Below, one piece after another: positions 50,200 to 64,000 of a DNA stretch of 64,000 nt. Under the pieces are notes generated by a model. It made no database searches, was not told the origin of the DNA, and saw nothing but the letters and a program-made list of their open reading frames with translations. Numbering within the stretch: position 1 is the stretch's first letter; each line of letters opens with the position of its first letter. This DNA comes from Phanerochaete sordida (lineage: Eukaryota > Basidiomycota > Agaricomycetes > Polyporales > Phanerochaetaceae): the NCBI GenBank assembly GCA_019973155.2, contig BPQB01000004.1:682001-746000 (forward strand), in the 5' to 3' direction. A program made the translations under genes and the position numbers.

Positions 50200-51940
50200 C
50201 TACTGAGCGCGCCCTTTCCCTGTCCTCAAATCGCGCATCTCGTACTCCTCGCTCGTCCCGGCCGTGCCGCTGCCACTGCTCTCCCCGCGGACCGAGCTCC
50301 AGAGCGTGTCGCCGGGCACATGCGCGCTGTCGTGCATCGCGACGGTGCCGATGCGCGACGTGAAGAGCATGTTTGTCGACACGATGCTCCCGAACTCGGC
50401 CGTCGATGCATCGTACGCGCCCGCTCGCTCTGTCGCGGTGCGGTGCAGGTTCAGCATCAGCCGCGACATCATCGTCACTGACATGCTGGAGGCGCCGGTT
50501 GTGAGTACGTGGAGGAGAGAAGGAGAATGAGCCACGTACTTGCTGGCAAATGTTGAGAGGCAGCCGCGAAGAGCTGGCTACGAGTTCGAAGCAGTCAGCC
50601 CGAGCTGTTCGTACTATTTTCTTGACGGCGGGATGCTACGTACCGGCGTGAACTTGAAAGTCGTGAGCTTAAAGACGACGCGCAAAGGGGAGAACTCACG
50701 TAAAAGGTTAGTGTATTTGAGCATTGAGCACATGCCATAACCCTACTCATCCTCTTCAGCTTCTGTCGACAGATTCACCAGGTATACCGATAGGAACCCA
50801 CCCGAAGTATATTGCTCCTGTAAACGGCTGTCAGGGCTATATGCTATACTATTGCAGATTACCAATGCCCACCGTCTCTGATTATTAAGCTGACTAGGTC
50901 ATTTCGCCCAGCCGGATAGTGTCCGCGATTTTTGATGGATTTGAAGAAGGTCAGCGAGAATATTAGCAGGTCCCACGCAAACAGTGCCTCCCATGCGACG
51001 GCGATGTGTATCGCTCTGAGGAATACAAGGAGATTTAGTGCTTAGAATGTGCATCGTAAGATCCGGAATTACGCACGATGTAAGCGAAGATGCGGCATGA
51101 CACCCTTGTGCCAGCGTGTACGTGGATTTCTGACCAGTGACGGCCCACTGCAGGACAATCGTGAGGAACAGCCGAGTCGCGGTATGACACCATTCTTTCG
51201 CACGTACGATAGAGAGCACGAGGAGGACAGCCGCGACAGACAAGCAAATAATGGTCACGCGCTGGTCGCGTCCGAAGAGGGCGAACGTCCTCAGAAATTG
51301 AATGACTTATGGCGTCATCAGTGTTTGCACCTGTTCAACGAGAGACAAGTCATACCTGCAACGATGACTTGGGCGACGATCAAGCTCAATTGTCGATAGA
51401 ACGCGTAATGCGCACAGCTGCAGGCCTATATGTGAACCGTGGGGCCTATCAGACGACGGAGCAGCCCACCTCTGCACGCGAACGTCAGCGGCTCGATGCT
51501 ATCTCGGTGACAGCTCAGGCACTGACCTCGACCGTCTTGAATGACGAGAAGTTGCCGGCGGTGATGACTATATTCTAGGCCCAAGGATCAGCGTGCCGCT
51601 CGCGTATCGAGCGATCGTCCGTCGACGTCAGGCGCACCGAAAAGAACGCGAAGTAGCGATTGACGAGGAACAGGACCGAGGCCCCCGTGCCTGGCGTGCG
51701 CCAGACGCGCCAGTATTCCTCGTCAAACGTGGCTGCGTGGTCATAGTACAGGATCACTAGATTCCCCGCCAGTGAGACGAGCGAATGCAGCGCGAAGGTC
51801 CAGAAACGCGTACCAACGCCGAGGAGGTGCAGGTAGTTGTGCACGTATCTAGGGCAACCACGTGTTCAGTCCTACGGCGCGCGACGCGGCGAGTTGGAGC
51901 AGCCTTACACTTGCGACAGCGGTATCACATCGCCATCCAT
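50200..51940 (-). CDS. DUF6533-family integral membrane protein, copy 1
   Basis: Eleven exons (minus): 51940-51909, 51848-51638, 51574-51527, 51425-51356, 51305-51077, 51015-50873, 50817-50802, 50742-50700, 50652-50644, 50577-50540, 50485-50200; 374 residues. The family signature is clear: LYYDHAATFDEEYWRVWR followed by SVLFLVNRYFAFF. Further TM helices: around LSLIVAQVIVAG, VTIICLSVAAVLLVLSIV, IHIAVAWEALFAWDLLIF and CAQCSNTLTFYF, then LSTFASNMSVTMMSRLMLNL and a polar tail. The family is abundant in Agaricomycetes; its function is not known, and receptor-like roles have only been suggested. The model includes exons of 9 and 16 nt. The same four exon lengths in a row (16, 43, 9, 38) recur in the gene at 62566, which strongly supports the splicing. 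The least certain junction is 51527/51425 (101-nt intron). Confidence 0.85.
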
Positions 51941-53308
51941 CCTCTCGCGGGCTCGGCTCGCTGCTCAGGACGGCGGCGCACCTCGCATGCTGCTGCACCG
52001 CGGGGCGCGACGGGGAAGAACAAGGGGAGGGACTCGGCGTTGCGAGGCGCTGTGCCCTTGTCCTCCGTCATCATCCTTATATTCCTCACGTGTGGACATC
52101 ACTGCAATGCGCTCCGCTGCCGCCGGCACGCTGCAGCCAACGCGAAGCGGCTGCGTGGATTGTGGGGCATGGCGTGCGTTGGAAGCGGGGAGCGAGGTTC
52201 TGAGGTGAGCGTTTGCACACAAGCAGTTTCCGATCCCTCACGACTTTGCTCTTAGGTGGCGATATCAAAAAGTATGTGCAATGTCTCGGGTTCATCGCCA
52301 GCCAACGCTGACTATCTTCCGATACACAAGCAGAGAGGCTCGGTGGTAGAGATCGCTCGGCGACTTCGTGCGAACCCTGGCTCGACAGCAAGATGCCAAT
52401 CAGTGGGAGTTCTCGCAGGTTCTCGCGCAGGCAAATTCCAGTCATGGAAGGGTCGTCAAGTTAGGTAACAGAAGCATTAATGCCGGAAGAAACTCTAAAA
52501 CCTCGCCCATGCAGCGGACTGGGCAGAGAGTATCGCATTGCATTCATCTTGCTAGGACAACTTAAATGGGGGCTGTCTTCGTTATGCTACTAGGACTACC
52601 TAGAAGACATGCATTGCTCGCAATCACTGGGGACAGGCTGAGATAGAATATATAGTAAGTAACCCGGACACAGCATTTCCAGATTAGCTTGACATGGAGA
52701 TTAAAAACCAGGTTCTTCGAAGGAGAAGGCGGACTGAATACGCACCGCATTTCCTTTGACAAAGATCCTCTATCTGCATTGCCTGTGCAAGAACTCACAA
52801 GACAAGCACTGCGACTTGTGGTCGCCCCCCGGGCTCGGCATCGGCAGCAGGGAGCTGGCAAAAAGCTCCCATGCGCCCCTCCGAGGCCGGTTGTTCCTGT
52901 GATGGACGCCAGGGTGCTGCGTGGGCTTGGTGGACCTCATGACGGCTCCACCTGTCCAGGACGGCCTGCGAGGGTCATCGGAAAGATGGCTGAGAGTGGG
53001 CGGAAACCACGCGTGGCTCGAGGCCTCACACCGGGGCGGCCCTTGGGCTGACCCCTTTTGCTCGTGTGGGCGTACACGAACGTGTCCGGCGGTGTCTGGC
53101 GCTGCTCGCCGCTCGTCATCGTCCCCAAACCTGCTGGGAATGCGTGACCGAGGTTACAGATGCAGATGGATTGTCACGCGCGGTTAGATAATCCATTTTT
53201 GATTTTTATGGCTGATGTGCTCTGATCGGCAGTGCCCGTCCAGTTTAAGACTCCAGCAGACGCAGAGCGCCCTCCCCATCCCCTCCTTTCCCTGTCACCG
53301 TCATCACC
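51941..53308. other. Divergent intergenic region between the DUF6533 gene and cyclophilin
   Basis: About 1.37 kb holding both promoters. GC-rich frames at 51965-52255 lie just upstream of the DUF6533 start and show no family features. I see no repeats or RNA genes. Confidence 0.5.
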
Positions 53309-54009
53309 ATGTCTGGCAACGTCTTCGTGAGTCTCTCGTCCCCGCCGCCGTCCCCGACGCGCTCTCCCCCGACCGCCCCCGCAATCCCGGTCGCCATAGC
53401 CCCGCTGACGCGCTTTCTGCACAGTTCGACATCACCATCAACGACCAGCCCGCCGGCCGCATCGTCTTCCGCCTCCGCGACGACGTCGTGCCCAAGACCG
53501 CGCGCAACTTCCGCGAGCTCTGCACTGGCCAGAACGGCTTCGGCTTCAAGGGCTCGTCCTTCCACCGTATCATCCCCCAGGTGCGTCTCCGCAGCCCGAC
53601 CCGCTACCCGCGCCTCGCTAAACTTTGGGGTTCTCCAGTTCATGCTTCAGGGTGGTGACTTCACCCGCGGCAACGGCACCGGCGGCAAGTCCATCTACGG
53701 CGAGAAGTTTGAGGACGAGAACTTCACCCTCAAGCACGACCGCCCCGGTCTCCTCTCCATGGCGAACGCCGGCCGCAACACCAACGGCTCGCAGTTCTTC
53801 ATCACCACTGTCGTCACCAACTGGCTCGACGGCAACCACGTCGTCTTCGGTACGTCGTCGCGCGCACGCCCTAGCCCGCGCCCAAACTGACCTGTGCTCC
53901 AGGTGAGGTCGTTGAGGGCATGGACCTCGTCAAGAAGATCGAGTCGCTCGGCTCCGCATCTGGCAAGCCCTCGTCGAAGGTCACCATCGCCGAGTCCGGT
54001 GCCCTCTAA
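53309..54009 (+). CDS. CPR1: Cyclophilin A-type peptidyl-prolyl cis-trans isomerase
   Basis: Four exons: 53309-53326, 53425-53580, 53639-53849, 53903-54009; 163 residues, the typical length of cytosolic cyclophilins. It catalyses proline cis-trans isomerisation and binds cyclosporin A. Active-site signatures: [40 protein letters not shown], the NTNGSQFF motif and [10 protein letters not shown] (with the Trp needed for tight cyclosporin binding). There is no signal peptide or extra domain, so cytosolic. The first coding exon is only 18 nt (MSGNVF) and is followed by a 98-nt intron, longer than the rest, as often seen in highly expressed genes. The A/CPR1-type assignment is firm; the exact orthologue is inferred from size. 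Confidence 0.96.
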
Positions 54010-54433
54010 GAAACGGGACATTAAGATAAACAAACACTGTATTATGAGACGGATGCGCGGCTGTATAACACCTAAAGCAATACACTTGGCTTAGTGTCCT
54101 CGCAGACGAAACTTGCTTTGCGATGCACACAGACCCTGAGGCTCGAGGCACTGCAGAAAGGGTCTTGAGATGCACAGTTTCCCAGTTCCTGCACATCGGC
54201 GGCCCGCGTTCATGTCCGCCCTGTAGAATCGCGTTCATTTCGCCGGGATCGGTGCGAGCGTGCGTCGCGATCTAGACGCGATAGAGGCTCGAGCTCGCGC
54301 GATACTAGGCAGCGCCTTGCCCTTACTCACGCACGACCATGCTCCCGCGAAGCCGCTTCGACCCCGCGTCCGACGCCTGCTGCGCTCCTGCGACACGCCT
54401 GCGATAACGTTCCACAGCTCTCTTCCGCCCAAT
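54010..54433. other. Intergenic between cyclophilin and the permease
   Basis: 3' flank of cyclophilin and promoter of the permease, both on the plus strand. No gene seen. Confidence 0.5.
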
Positions 54434-56701
54434 ATGATAGAGAACGACGACGACCCTGCGCGGAGCCCTGACCTCGAGGAGCAGCCGCTTCTGGCCTCGG
54501 AACAGCGCAGAAGGCACTACGGGCACGAGCATGCGACAGAAGGGGAAGCAGACTCTATTGGTGCGTGGCGATGCTTCTGGAGCTCTCCTCGTCGCTCACA
54601 CATCGAGCAGACCGCGACGACCACTGGGCAGACGAGCCGCACCATGACCACGAGAAACGCAAGCTGGGTGCGTCTTCCCCAGCAGCGCATACACCGACTG
54701 CTCACAGGCCGACAGGCTTCTTCAGCGCATCCTCCTTGATCTTCAACCGTGTCATCGGCACTGGGTGCGTCCTGCGTCCTCGCCGCGCGCGTACGCATCA
54801 CTGAGCGGCCCGCAGCATCTTCGCGACGCCGAGCGTCATCCTGCGCTCGTCGGGCAGCGTCGGGCTCTCGCTCGCGATGTGGCTCCTCGGCGCGCTCGTC
54901 GCCGCGTGCGGCACCGCAGTGTACATCGAGCTCGGCACGGTGCGTCGCGCCCTGGCATTGGGACGGCGGCGGCGCTCACGGCCGCGCAGGGCATCCCGCG
55001 GAACGGCGGCGAGAAGAACTACCTCGAGTACATCTTCCGCCGCCCGGCGTTCCTCGCGACGTGCGTGTACGCCATGTACGCGGTCTTCATCGTGCGTCCT
55101 CCCGCGCCCCCGTCGCCGCCGGGCTGACCGGCCCCCCCAGGGCTGGCAATCCGCGTCCGTGACCGTCTTCGGTGAATGTGCGCACCCGCCCGTCTCCCCG
55201 CACGCCGACGCTGACGCGCGCCCAGACCTCATGCACGCCGTCGACCCGACGCGCGCGCCGCCGCCGTGGGCCGCGCGCCTCGCGAGCCTCGCGTGCATCG
55301 CGTTCGCGTTCGCGCTGCACGGCACGCACGTCCGCGGCGGCGTGCGCCTGCAGAACGCGCTCGGCGCGTTCAAGCTGCTCGTCCTCGTCGGCATCGCGCT
55401 CAGCGGCCTCGCGGTGCTCGCGGGCGTGCCCGGGTTCGTGCTCGAGAACGTGAGTGGGCTCGTTTGCGGGAGGGGGCGCGGCTGATGGCGCGGCGAAGCC
55501 CCCGGACAACTTTAGGTGGAGCACTATGTGGGAGGGGACTGCGAGCGGCGGCGCGAATGCGTTCGTGACTGGACTTTACAACGTCATTTGGTGGGTCAGA
55601 ACGGGTCATCCTCTAGCATTGGGCCCGAGCTGAACATACCCAGGTGCTTCATAGGGTACTCAAACGCCAACTACGCGCTCTCCGAAATCCGTGACCCGGT
55701 GCGGACGATCAAGTTCGCGGCGCCGGCCGCCATGGTCGCTATCACAGCTGTGTACCTGCTCGTCAACATCGCGTACTTCGCAGTCGTCGACAAGGACACA
55801 ATCCTCAACAGCGGCCGGATCGTCGCTGCCTTATTCTTTGGAAGGTTATGGGGACAAGGCACCGAGCGAGTCGGTGACACTCCGATCTGCTATATGCGCC
55901 GAGCTGACTCACGCTCGCGTCGCAGATCCTGAGTGCGATTGTCGCGCTGTCGACGCTCGGAAACGTCCTCGCTGTTCTCTTCTCTCAGGGACGAGGCAAG
56001 GAGTCCAGCTCGGTGTGGTCGGGTGTATTTGTCTGACACGAGTGCATCTAGTCATACAGGAGCTCGGAAAAGAAGGCATCTTGCCGTTCTCGGACTTTTT
56101 CGCCAGCAACGAGCCGTTCGACGCGCCGATGGCAGGGATGTTCGCACAGTTCCTGGTGACCGCCTTCCTCATCATCGCCGTCCCAGCCGGCGACGCATAC
56201 CTCTTCATGCTGAGTAGTACGCCGCGCCCGTCTGTCGCACACGAATTCTGCTGACCGCGGCGCCGCAGTGTCTTCGTACCCGCTCTCGCTGATCAACTCG
56301 CTCGTCTCTGGCGGGCTGCTCGTGCTGCACATTCCGCACCTGGGCCTGGAGAAGACGTACGGCTGGAACCCGCCCTTCCGGGCATACCTCCCCGTCATCG
56401 CGTTCTTCTTCGTCTCGAACCTCTTCTTGGCGTTTGCGCCGCTTGTCCCGCCCGCACATGGCTTCGAGCCGTACCAGAGCCTGCCTTACTGGGTGCGTCT
56501 CCCGCTTCGCCTGGGTGCGCGCCTTGCTGATGACCATCAAAGCTTCACGTCTTCACTGGTTTCGCACTCTCGTCTGTCGGGGTAATTTATTGGTATGTAT
56601 GGACTAGATGGCTTCCCCGCACGCAGGGCTACCGCGTGGTCCCTGAGCGCGTCGTGAAGGATGGTATCACCCGGACGATTTTGCGAAAAGTGTTCCACTA
56701 G
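54434..56701 (+). CDS. LAT-type amino-acid permease (APC superfamily, Mup1-like)
   Basis: Thirteen exons: 54434-54560, 54611-54667, 54716-54764, 54816-54939, 54990-55091, 55141-55177, 55226-55449, 55499-55590, 55644-55869, 55926-55995, 56052-56213, 56269-56492, 56543-56701; 550 residues. The cytosolic N-terminus is polar and acidic (about 1-62). TM1 holds SLIFNRVIGTGIFATPSVIL, the substrate-binding GTG motif of APC carriers. Later helices include GLSLAMWLLGALVAACGTAV, CIAFAFALHGTHVRGG, FIGYSNANYALSEIRDPVRT (family loop), ILSAIVALSTLGNVLAVLF and VIYWYVW near the end. Known members carry methionine or other neutral amino acids; the substrate here is unknown. The end of exon 10 (FSQGR|VIQEL) requires a GC donor. 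The 55869/55926 junction was chosen so that the reading continues ERILSAIVAL. Confidence 0.9.
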
Positions 56702-56980
56702 ACCACTGCACCTTCTGCGCCTAGAGCAGCATAGAATCACACCACCATTTTCCCTGCAGACACCCGTAAAGATTGGGCAATCCGCTGGAAGTCGTCGACC
56801 TGAAGCAGGCGGGCTATGGTAAGACCGCAGACGGAGGCTGAAGCGCTTTGACGTCATTGCCGCCTATCGTGGTGAGGACTCCGAGGGGATGGGGTCGACT
56901 GGAGGGCGAAGAAAAAGGCGCGCCCACCGTGACGCAAAGGCTCCTCATCGAGCTCCTCAGCGAAGCCACCTCACTCACGG

Positions 56981-56987
56981 TATATAG
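56981..56987 (+). promoter_or_regulatory. TATA box of the gene at 57086
   Basis: TATATAG within CACGGTATATAGCTCG, about 100 nt before the ATG. Confidence 0.55.
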
Positions 56988-57085
56988 CTCGAACCCCTCG
57001 CCATGGCTGCTGCACTCAATTCTCAACCAACACCTCGCACACGACCTACATATCGACTTTACACGACCAAGACCCACTAATCACC

Positions 57086-57760
57086 ATGTCGAACTCTGCT
57101 GGAATCACCGACCAACGCCACAACGACTACGTCGGCAGCGACGCGAACGTCGGACGCATCCCTGGCGCCGAGAAGGCGACCACCGGCCACCACTACGTCG
57201 AAATCTTCCCCAAGGGTGAGTCGCTTGGCTCTTCGTAGCGCCGTTTATGGCTGACAGTGCATCACAGAGGGCGCGCCGAAACAGAGCCACGGCGAGAGGC
57301 GTCCTGACGAGCACTTGCCGCCACCGACAGGCCGTGGCGGCCTCAACCAGTCCGCACACGCCGGTACGTGTTCCTCTATCTGTGTACGCAGCCGAATGCT
57401 GACAGCGGACACTCAGAGCAAGGTGCCCCGACAGAACGCTTTACGACAGCTCGCCACCAGGACGCCGCCACGCAGTTCCAGAGGCAGCAGCCGCAGCCCC
57501 TGGCGCCCGCGCCGGACTCGCGGACGGTCGTCGACACGGACCCGTATGACGCCCCCGTCACCGCCGGCGACACCCTCACCGGCGCGACGTCCCAGACGGT
57601 CTACCAGGGCCTCGGCGTGCCCGGCAAAGGGATGTCGAGCGCCGAGATGCACCATGATGGGCACCCGCACTCCAAGCGCGGCCACCTGGGTAGCGACCAG
57701 TACGGCACGGCGGACACCCTGAGGAGCAGGGATGGTGTGGATTTGGACGGCTGGAAGTGA
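57086..57760 (+). CDS. Hydrophilic, probably disordered protein of unknown function (189 aa)
   Basis: Three exons: 57086-57215, 57268-57363, 57417-57760, joined in phase 1 both times. It starts MSNSAGITDQRHNDYVGSDA. The protein is rich in Gly, Gln, Pro, Asp and His, and has no signal peptide, TM helix or cysteine. The C-terminal third (TLTGATSQTVYQGLGVPGKG, then EMHHDGHPHSKRG and LRSRDGVDLDGWK) may be a short conserved module. The composition recalls stress-protectant, LEA-like proteins, but I do not recognise a family and make no functional claim. Gene reality is supported by the TATA box, regular introns and GC-rich third positions. Confidence 0.75.
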
Positions 57761-58486
57761 GGAGGGAATCAGCCAATACAGGCACATGGAAAGGGAAAGA
57801 AAGTTGTATTTGTAGCCGACCTCAAGGGAAATGATCTCTAGCTCTTGCCTGCTGTATCACAAATTAGAGCTCAGCCTGTCTGTCTGTTGCTGTGCCCGCG
57901 AGAAATCTAGAAGAGCTAGACGAGCGAGCGGAGACCACGTGAGCCAGCCAGGCCCCCAAAGATTTGGGCTTGCTTCCGCCTCTCACTCCATGAAAAGCTC
58001 GCGCGGCCTAGATGACGAAACTCAGGTAAAGCCGTCAACCTGCAGCGAGCATAGCAGAGCCTGACATCTGTGACAAAGCTGCAGGTCGGCGCGCAGCCGT
58101 GACTTTCTCGGATACAACGCGGCCGCGACGCGCGCGCGTTGACACGCCCTGGGCACTTCCGTCGCCGTCTCACCCGCGTCCAGCTGACGGCCCACTGCGC
58201 CAGGACAGCAGCGCGGGTGCGTCGGCCCAATTTGATGACGCGTCCGAGTGCCCGTCAAATTCGAGCAGCTGACGGCCTGGCGGCGCAGCAGCCGCGGCGT
58301 GCTGCACGGCCCCTTTCCCGCCGACCCCTCTCCTGCGCGCGGTGGCCGTGGCGCACCTCGACGCGGTGGCGATCGCGGGGCAGCTGCTCGCGCGCCGCCG
58401 CGCCAGCTGACTCCATGAGACAGGAAACGGCATTCCGCGTCCGATCCCGCTGGCCTCTGCGCAGAGAGAGGAGCCAGACGCAGGGC
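57761..58486. other. Intergenic before the glycerol dehydrogenase gene
   Basis: About 730 bp, very GC-rich from 58080 to 58430. Antisense frames here lack support. It contains the promoter of the next gene. Confidence 0.5.
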
Positions 58487-58492
58487 TATATG
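58487..58492 (+). promoter_or_regulatory. Weak TATA-like box of the glycerol dehydrogenase gene
   Basis: TATATG within GGGCTATATGTAG, 59 nt before the ATG at 58546. Confidence 0.4.
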
Positions 58493-58545
58493 TAGCCTGG
58501 AGGGGGTGAGCTGCGCCTCGAACGCCTCCACGCGTGCTCACCACT

Positions 58546-62167
<3,622 letters not shown>

Positions 62168-62225
62168 CGTCTGCGGCAGGCTTCGAGAAGTACAAGGGCG
62201 TTCCCAGGCGGGCGTGTGCGCAGAG

Positions 62226-62235
62226 CTTATATACG
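62226..62235 (-). promoter_or_regulatory. TATA box of the GH1 gene
   Basis: The minus strand reads CGTATATAAG about 60 nt before the ATG at 62167; strong match. Confidence 0.6.
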
Positions 62236-62565
62236 AGGCGGGAAGTCACGCCGGCCGGCTGCGATGATGCTGAGGGTCCGGCGCATCCTCGGAGACGCGC
62301 AGGGCGAAGCGTGACCCTCTCCGTTGCTTTATTGTCATCTCCGTCCACGCCAGCGTGGCTGTGGGAGTCTGGAGTGGTGTGTCTGCGAGACAGCGTGGTG
62401 GTTCAGGATCAAGAGACAACTGCCCGATCCAGGAACTGCGACCGTCGTGGCGTCAACTGATAAGCGCCACAGCACTCTGAAACTGAGACCGCAAGGCTGC
62501 CAGTACTTGAGTGGATGCGACATTTTGTATCGCAAGGATATCAAGAATAACGGGTGTGGTATAAG
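62236..62565. other. Intergenic between the GH1 promoter and the DUF6533 copy 2 3' end
   Basis: About 330 bp with no coding signal; both neighbours are on the minus strand. Confidence 0.5.
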
Positions 62566-64000
62566 TTATGCTAAGATGGCGCCGGTGCTCCCACTCGTCT
62601 CTGTTCTCCACGAGATTTTCCCCCTCAGGTTGGGTGGCGGGTGGTCCCTGCGAACCAGCTCTATGACTGCCCAGCCGAGTCAGCACACAAACACTGCAGC
62701 GGTACGCGGACTCACCGTCGTTGCGGCTGCCGTGTACGGCGCTCTCAGTCTCGTACAGTTCCTGCTCGTAGCCGCGCTCGGACCAGTCCGGCCGGCCGGT
62801 CTCAAGGGCCGACGTCACGATGAGGTCGTCCGAGAAGTCGGTCGCGGTCCGTAGTCTAGAGTGGGAGTTGGGGTGCAGTAGCTTGGGGTCGCGTATGTTC
62901 AACATGAGGCGAGCGATTAACATTGTCGACAAACTGCAAACCAGTTAGCTGTGAGCGGTGGGCATAAGAAGCCCTTACATATTGGTAAATGTAGCTGTGA
63001 ATCCTTTGAGGACTGGCTAGAGTACATGGTAAGCATCTGGCGGCCGCAGAGTAGCTGGCGCGTCTTACTCGTGAAAACTAGAAGTGAGGGTCAGATACCG
63101 AGATAGACGGCTGTAGAGCACACCTACCAAGAACGTGAACACTGTGGTGCTCGTGAAACACATGATGAGCCTGCACCACGTTTGAACGCCTGCGTCGTGA
63201 CTTCAAGCACAGACAGCTTACCCAAAATACATGGTGCCTGCAATTGAATCAGTCATCTGTCTATCAAGTGAGCGCGAACAAGAGACGTACCGTCTCGAAG
63301 GATGAGATCAACGATGCCTCTGGGCCCGCCCCGGAGCGATAGTGCTTTGCAAAGTGTGAGGGTGAAGATCATCGTATCATGGCAGAGCATAGCGCCCCAT
63401 GTGATTGCCAGATCTACTCCGAGTCAGTTCTCTCCACCAACTCTGGAGACTCAAACTACGCACTGCGACCTCTGATCTCAAATGGCTCAGTCAAGCCAAC
63501 AACACAGAGGAGGAATCACGCACGACGATGAAGAGGTGGCAACATTGCACCCTATGGCTGCGGGCTCTTCCGGAGTGGGCTCATGGTGCCTCACTAGACC
63601 GTACTGACAAGTCGGATGGGAGGCGTGCGGAATGAAGGTGGACAGGGCGGACGTACGCAGCAAACAGCGAGCACCGCGACCGATACTGTCCACAGCAGGT
63701 AGAAAATGCGACGGCTTCGCTCATACAAAGCGTACGTGCGTATGTTGAGCATTACTGAGCGAAAGAGATGTCAGCGAGCACAGCGCATCCAGCCAGGATG
63801 AGACTCACTAGCGACCAAGACCTGCGAGACGAGGATGTAGAACTGGTGGTACGCTATCAACGCAGGACATCTGGGATACACCCAGTCAGCCGTTTGCACA
63901 CGCCAAAGGCGACATACATCTCACATCTAAAAATTACTCAATGGAGTCAGCGACAACATCGTTCAGGACACGAATCCACAGACGCACATGATGATCTTCC
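62566..64000 (-). CDS. DUF6533-family membrane protein, copy 2, 5' end beyond the window
   Basis: Exons seen (minus): >64000-63938, 63870-63809, 63754-63657, a poorly resolved segment between about 63620 and 63420, then 63413(or 63416)-63291, 63237-63222, 63170-63128, 63077-63069, 63016-62979, 62933-62716, 62666-62566. Reading in order: ECPALIAYHQFYILVSQVLV, MLNIRTYALYERSRRIFYLL, LAITWGAMLCHDTMIFTLTL, LRDGTMYFGLIMCFTSTTV, then LSTMLIARLMLNIRDPKL, a polar tail and a stop at 62566. It lacks its N-terminus, including the YD...NRY signature, because the gene runs off the right edge. Exon lengths 16, 43, 9 and 38 nt equal those of copy 1. I could not find an in-phase junction between the exon ending at 63657 and the one ending at 63291, so that part may hold an unusual splice or a lesion. 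Confidence 0.75.

Noticed and set aside
54668..54707. 40-nt intron in the LAT permease using the first AG
   Set aside because: It breaks the frame; the AG at 54714-54715 gives a 48-nt intron and LGFFSASSLIFNRVIGTG.
55853..55869. Intron donor at GGAAG|GTTATG in the LAT permease
   Set aside because: Phase 2 would lead to an immediate stop after the acceptor; the donor CGA|GTCGGT keeps ILSAIVAL in frame.

Overview
The window is nuclear DNA of a filamentous basidiomycete, most likely an Agaricomycete wood-decay fungus (a Polyporales-like white rot is my best guess). The reasons are dense genes on both strands, many introns of about 47-60 nt with GT(A/G)NGT donors, a strong GC bias at third codon positions, CBM1-bearing GH5 cellulases, FunK1 kinases, DUF6533 membrane proteins and a large F-box/zinc-finger protein. 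Gene models were built by hand: reading frames were joined at GT-AG (rarely GC-AG) junctions, each join was checked for codon phase, and family landmarks were used to choose between alternatives. Nothing was searched or computed.

Layout: 1-2536 (-) 3' two thirds of an F-box gene running off the left edge; 2854-6695 (-) tandem pair of secreted GH5_5 endoglucanases; 7453-9156 (+) SEH1-like WD40 protein; 9734-11205 (+) seven-TM receptor; 11517-11822 (-) small intronless ORF; 12109-13492 (-) zinc alcohol/polyol dehydrogenase; 13923-15543 (-) membrane-anchored 3-beta-HSD-like SDR; 15891-17489 (-) KHDC4-like KH protein, divergent from 17710-20041 (+), a mitochondrial DEAD-box helicase; 20287-22651 (-) CTP synthase; 22916-27361 (-) alpha-aminoadipate reductase (LYS2); 28084-28716 (+) small secreted Cys-rich protein; a 2.4 kb gene-poor stretch; 31112-46265 (+) an accessory block of FunK1 kinases (two intact genes, one frameshifted copy and one C-terminal scrap) with an old-yellow-enzyme gene inserted; 46478-48368 (-) acidic-tailed protein of uncertain family; 50200-51940 (-) DUF6533 membrane protein; 53309-54009 (+) cyclophilin A; 54434-56701 (+) LAT-type amino-acid permease; 57086-57760 (+) hydrophilic protein of unknown function; 58546-59830 (+) glycerol dehydrogenase, tail to tail with 59917-62167 (-), an intracellular GH1 beta-glucosidase; 62566-64000 (-) a second DUF6533 gene running off the right edge.

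Functionally the window mixes housekeeping genes (CTP synthase, lysine synthesis, cyclophilin, nucleoporin, RNA helicase) with accessory genes. The endoglucanases and the beta-glucosidase fit successive steps of cellulose breakdown, with endo-cleavage outside the cell and cellobiose hydrolysis inside. The most dynamic part is 31-46 kb, where FunK1 copies with matching exon lengths sit beside a fragment and a frameshifted copy, which indicates recent duplication and decay. I found no tRNA, rRNA, CRISPR array or intact transposon.
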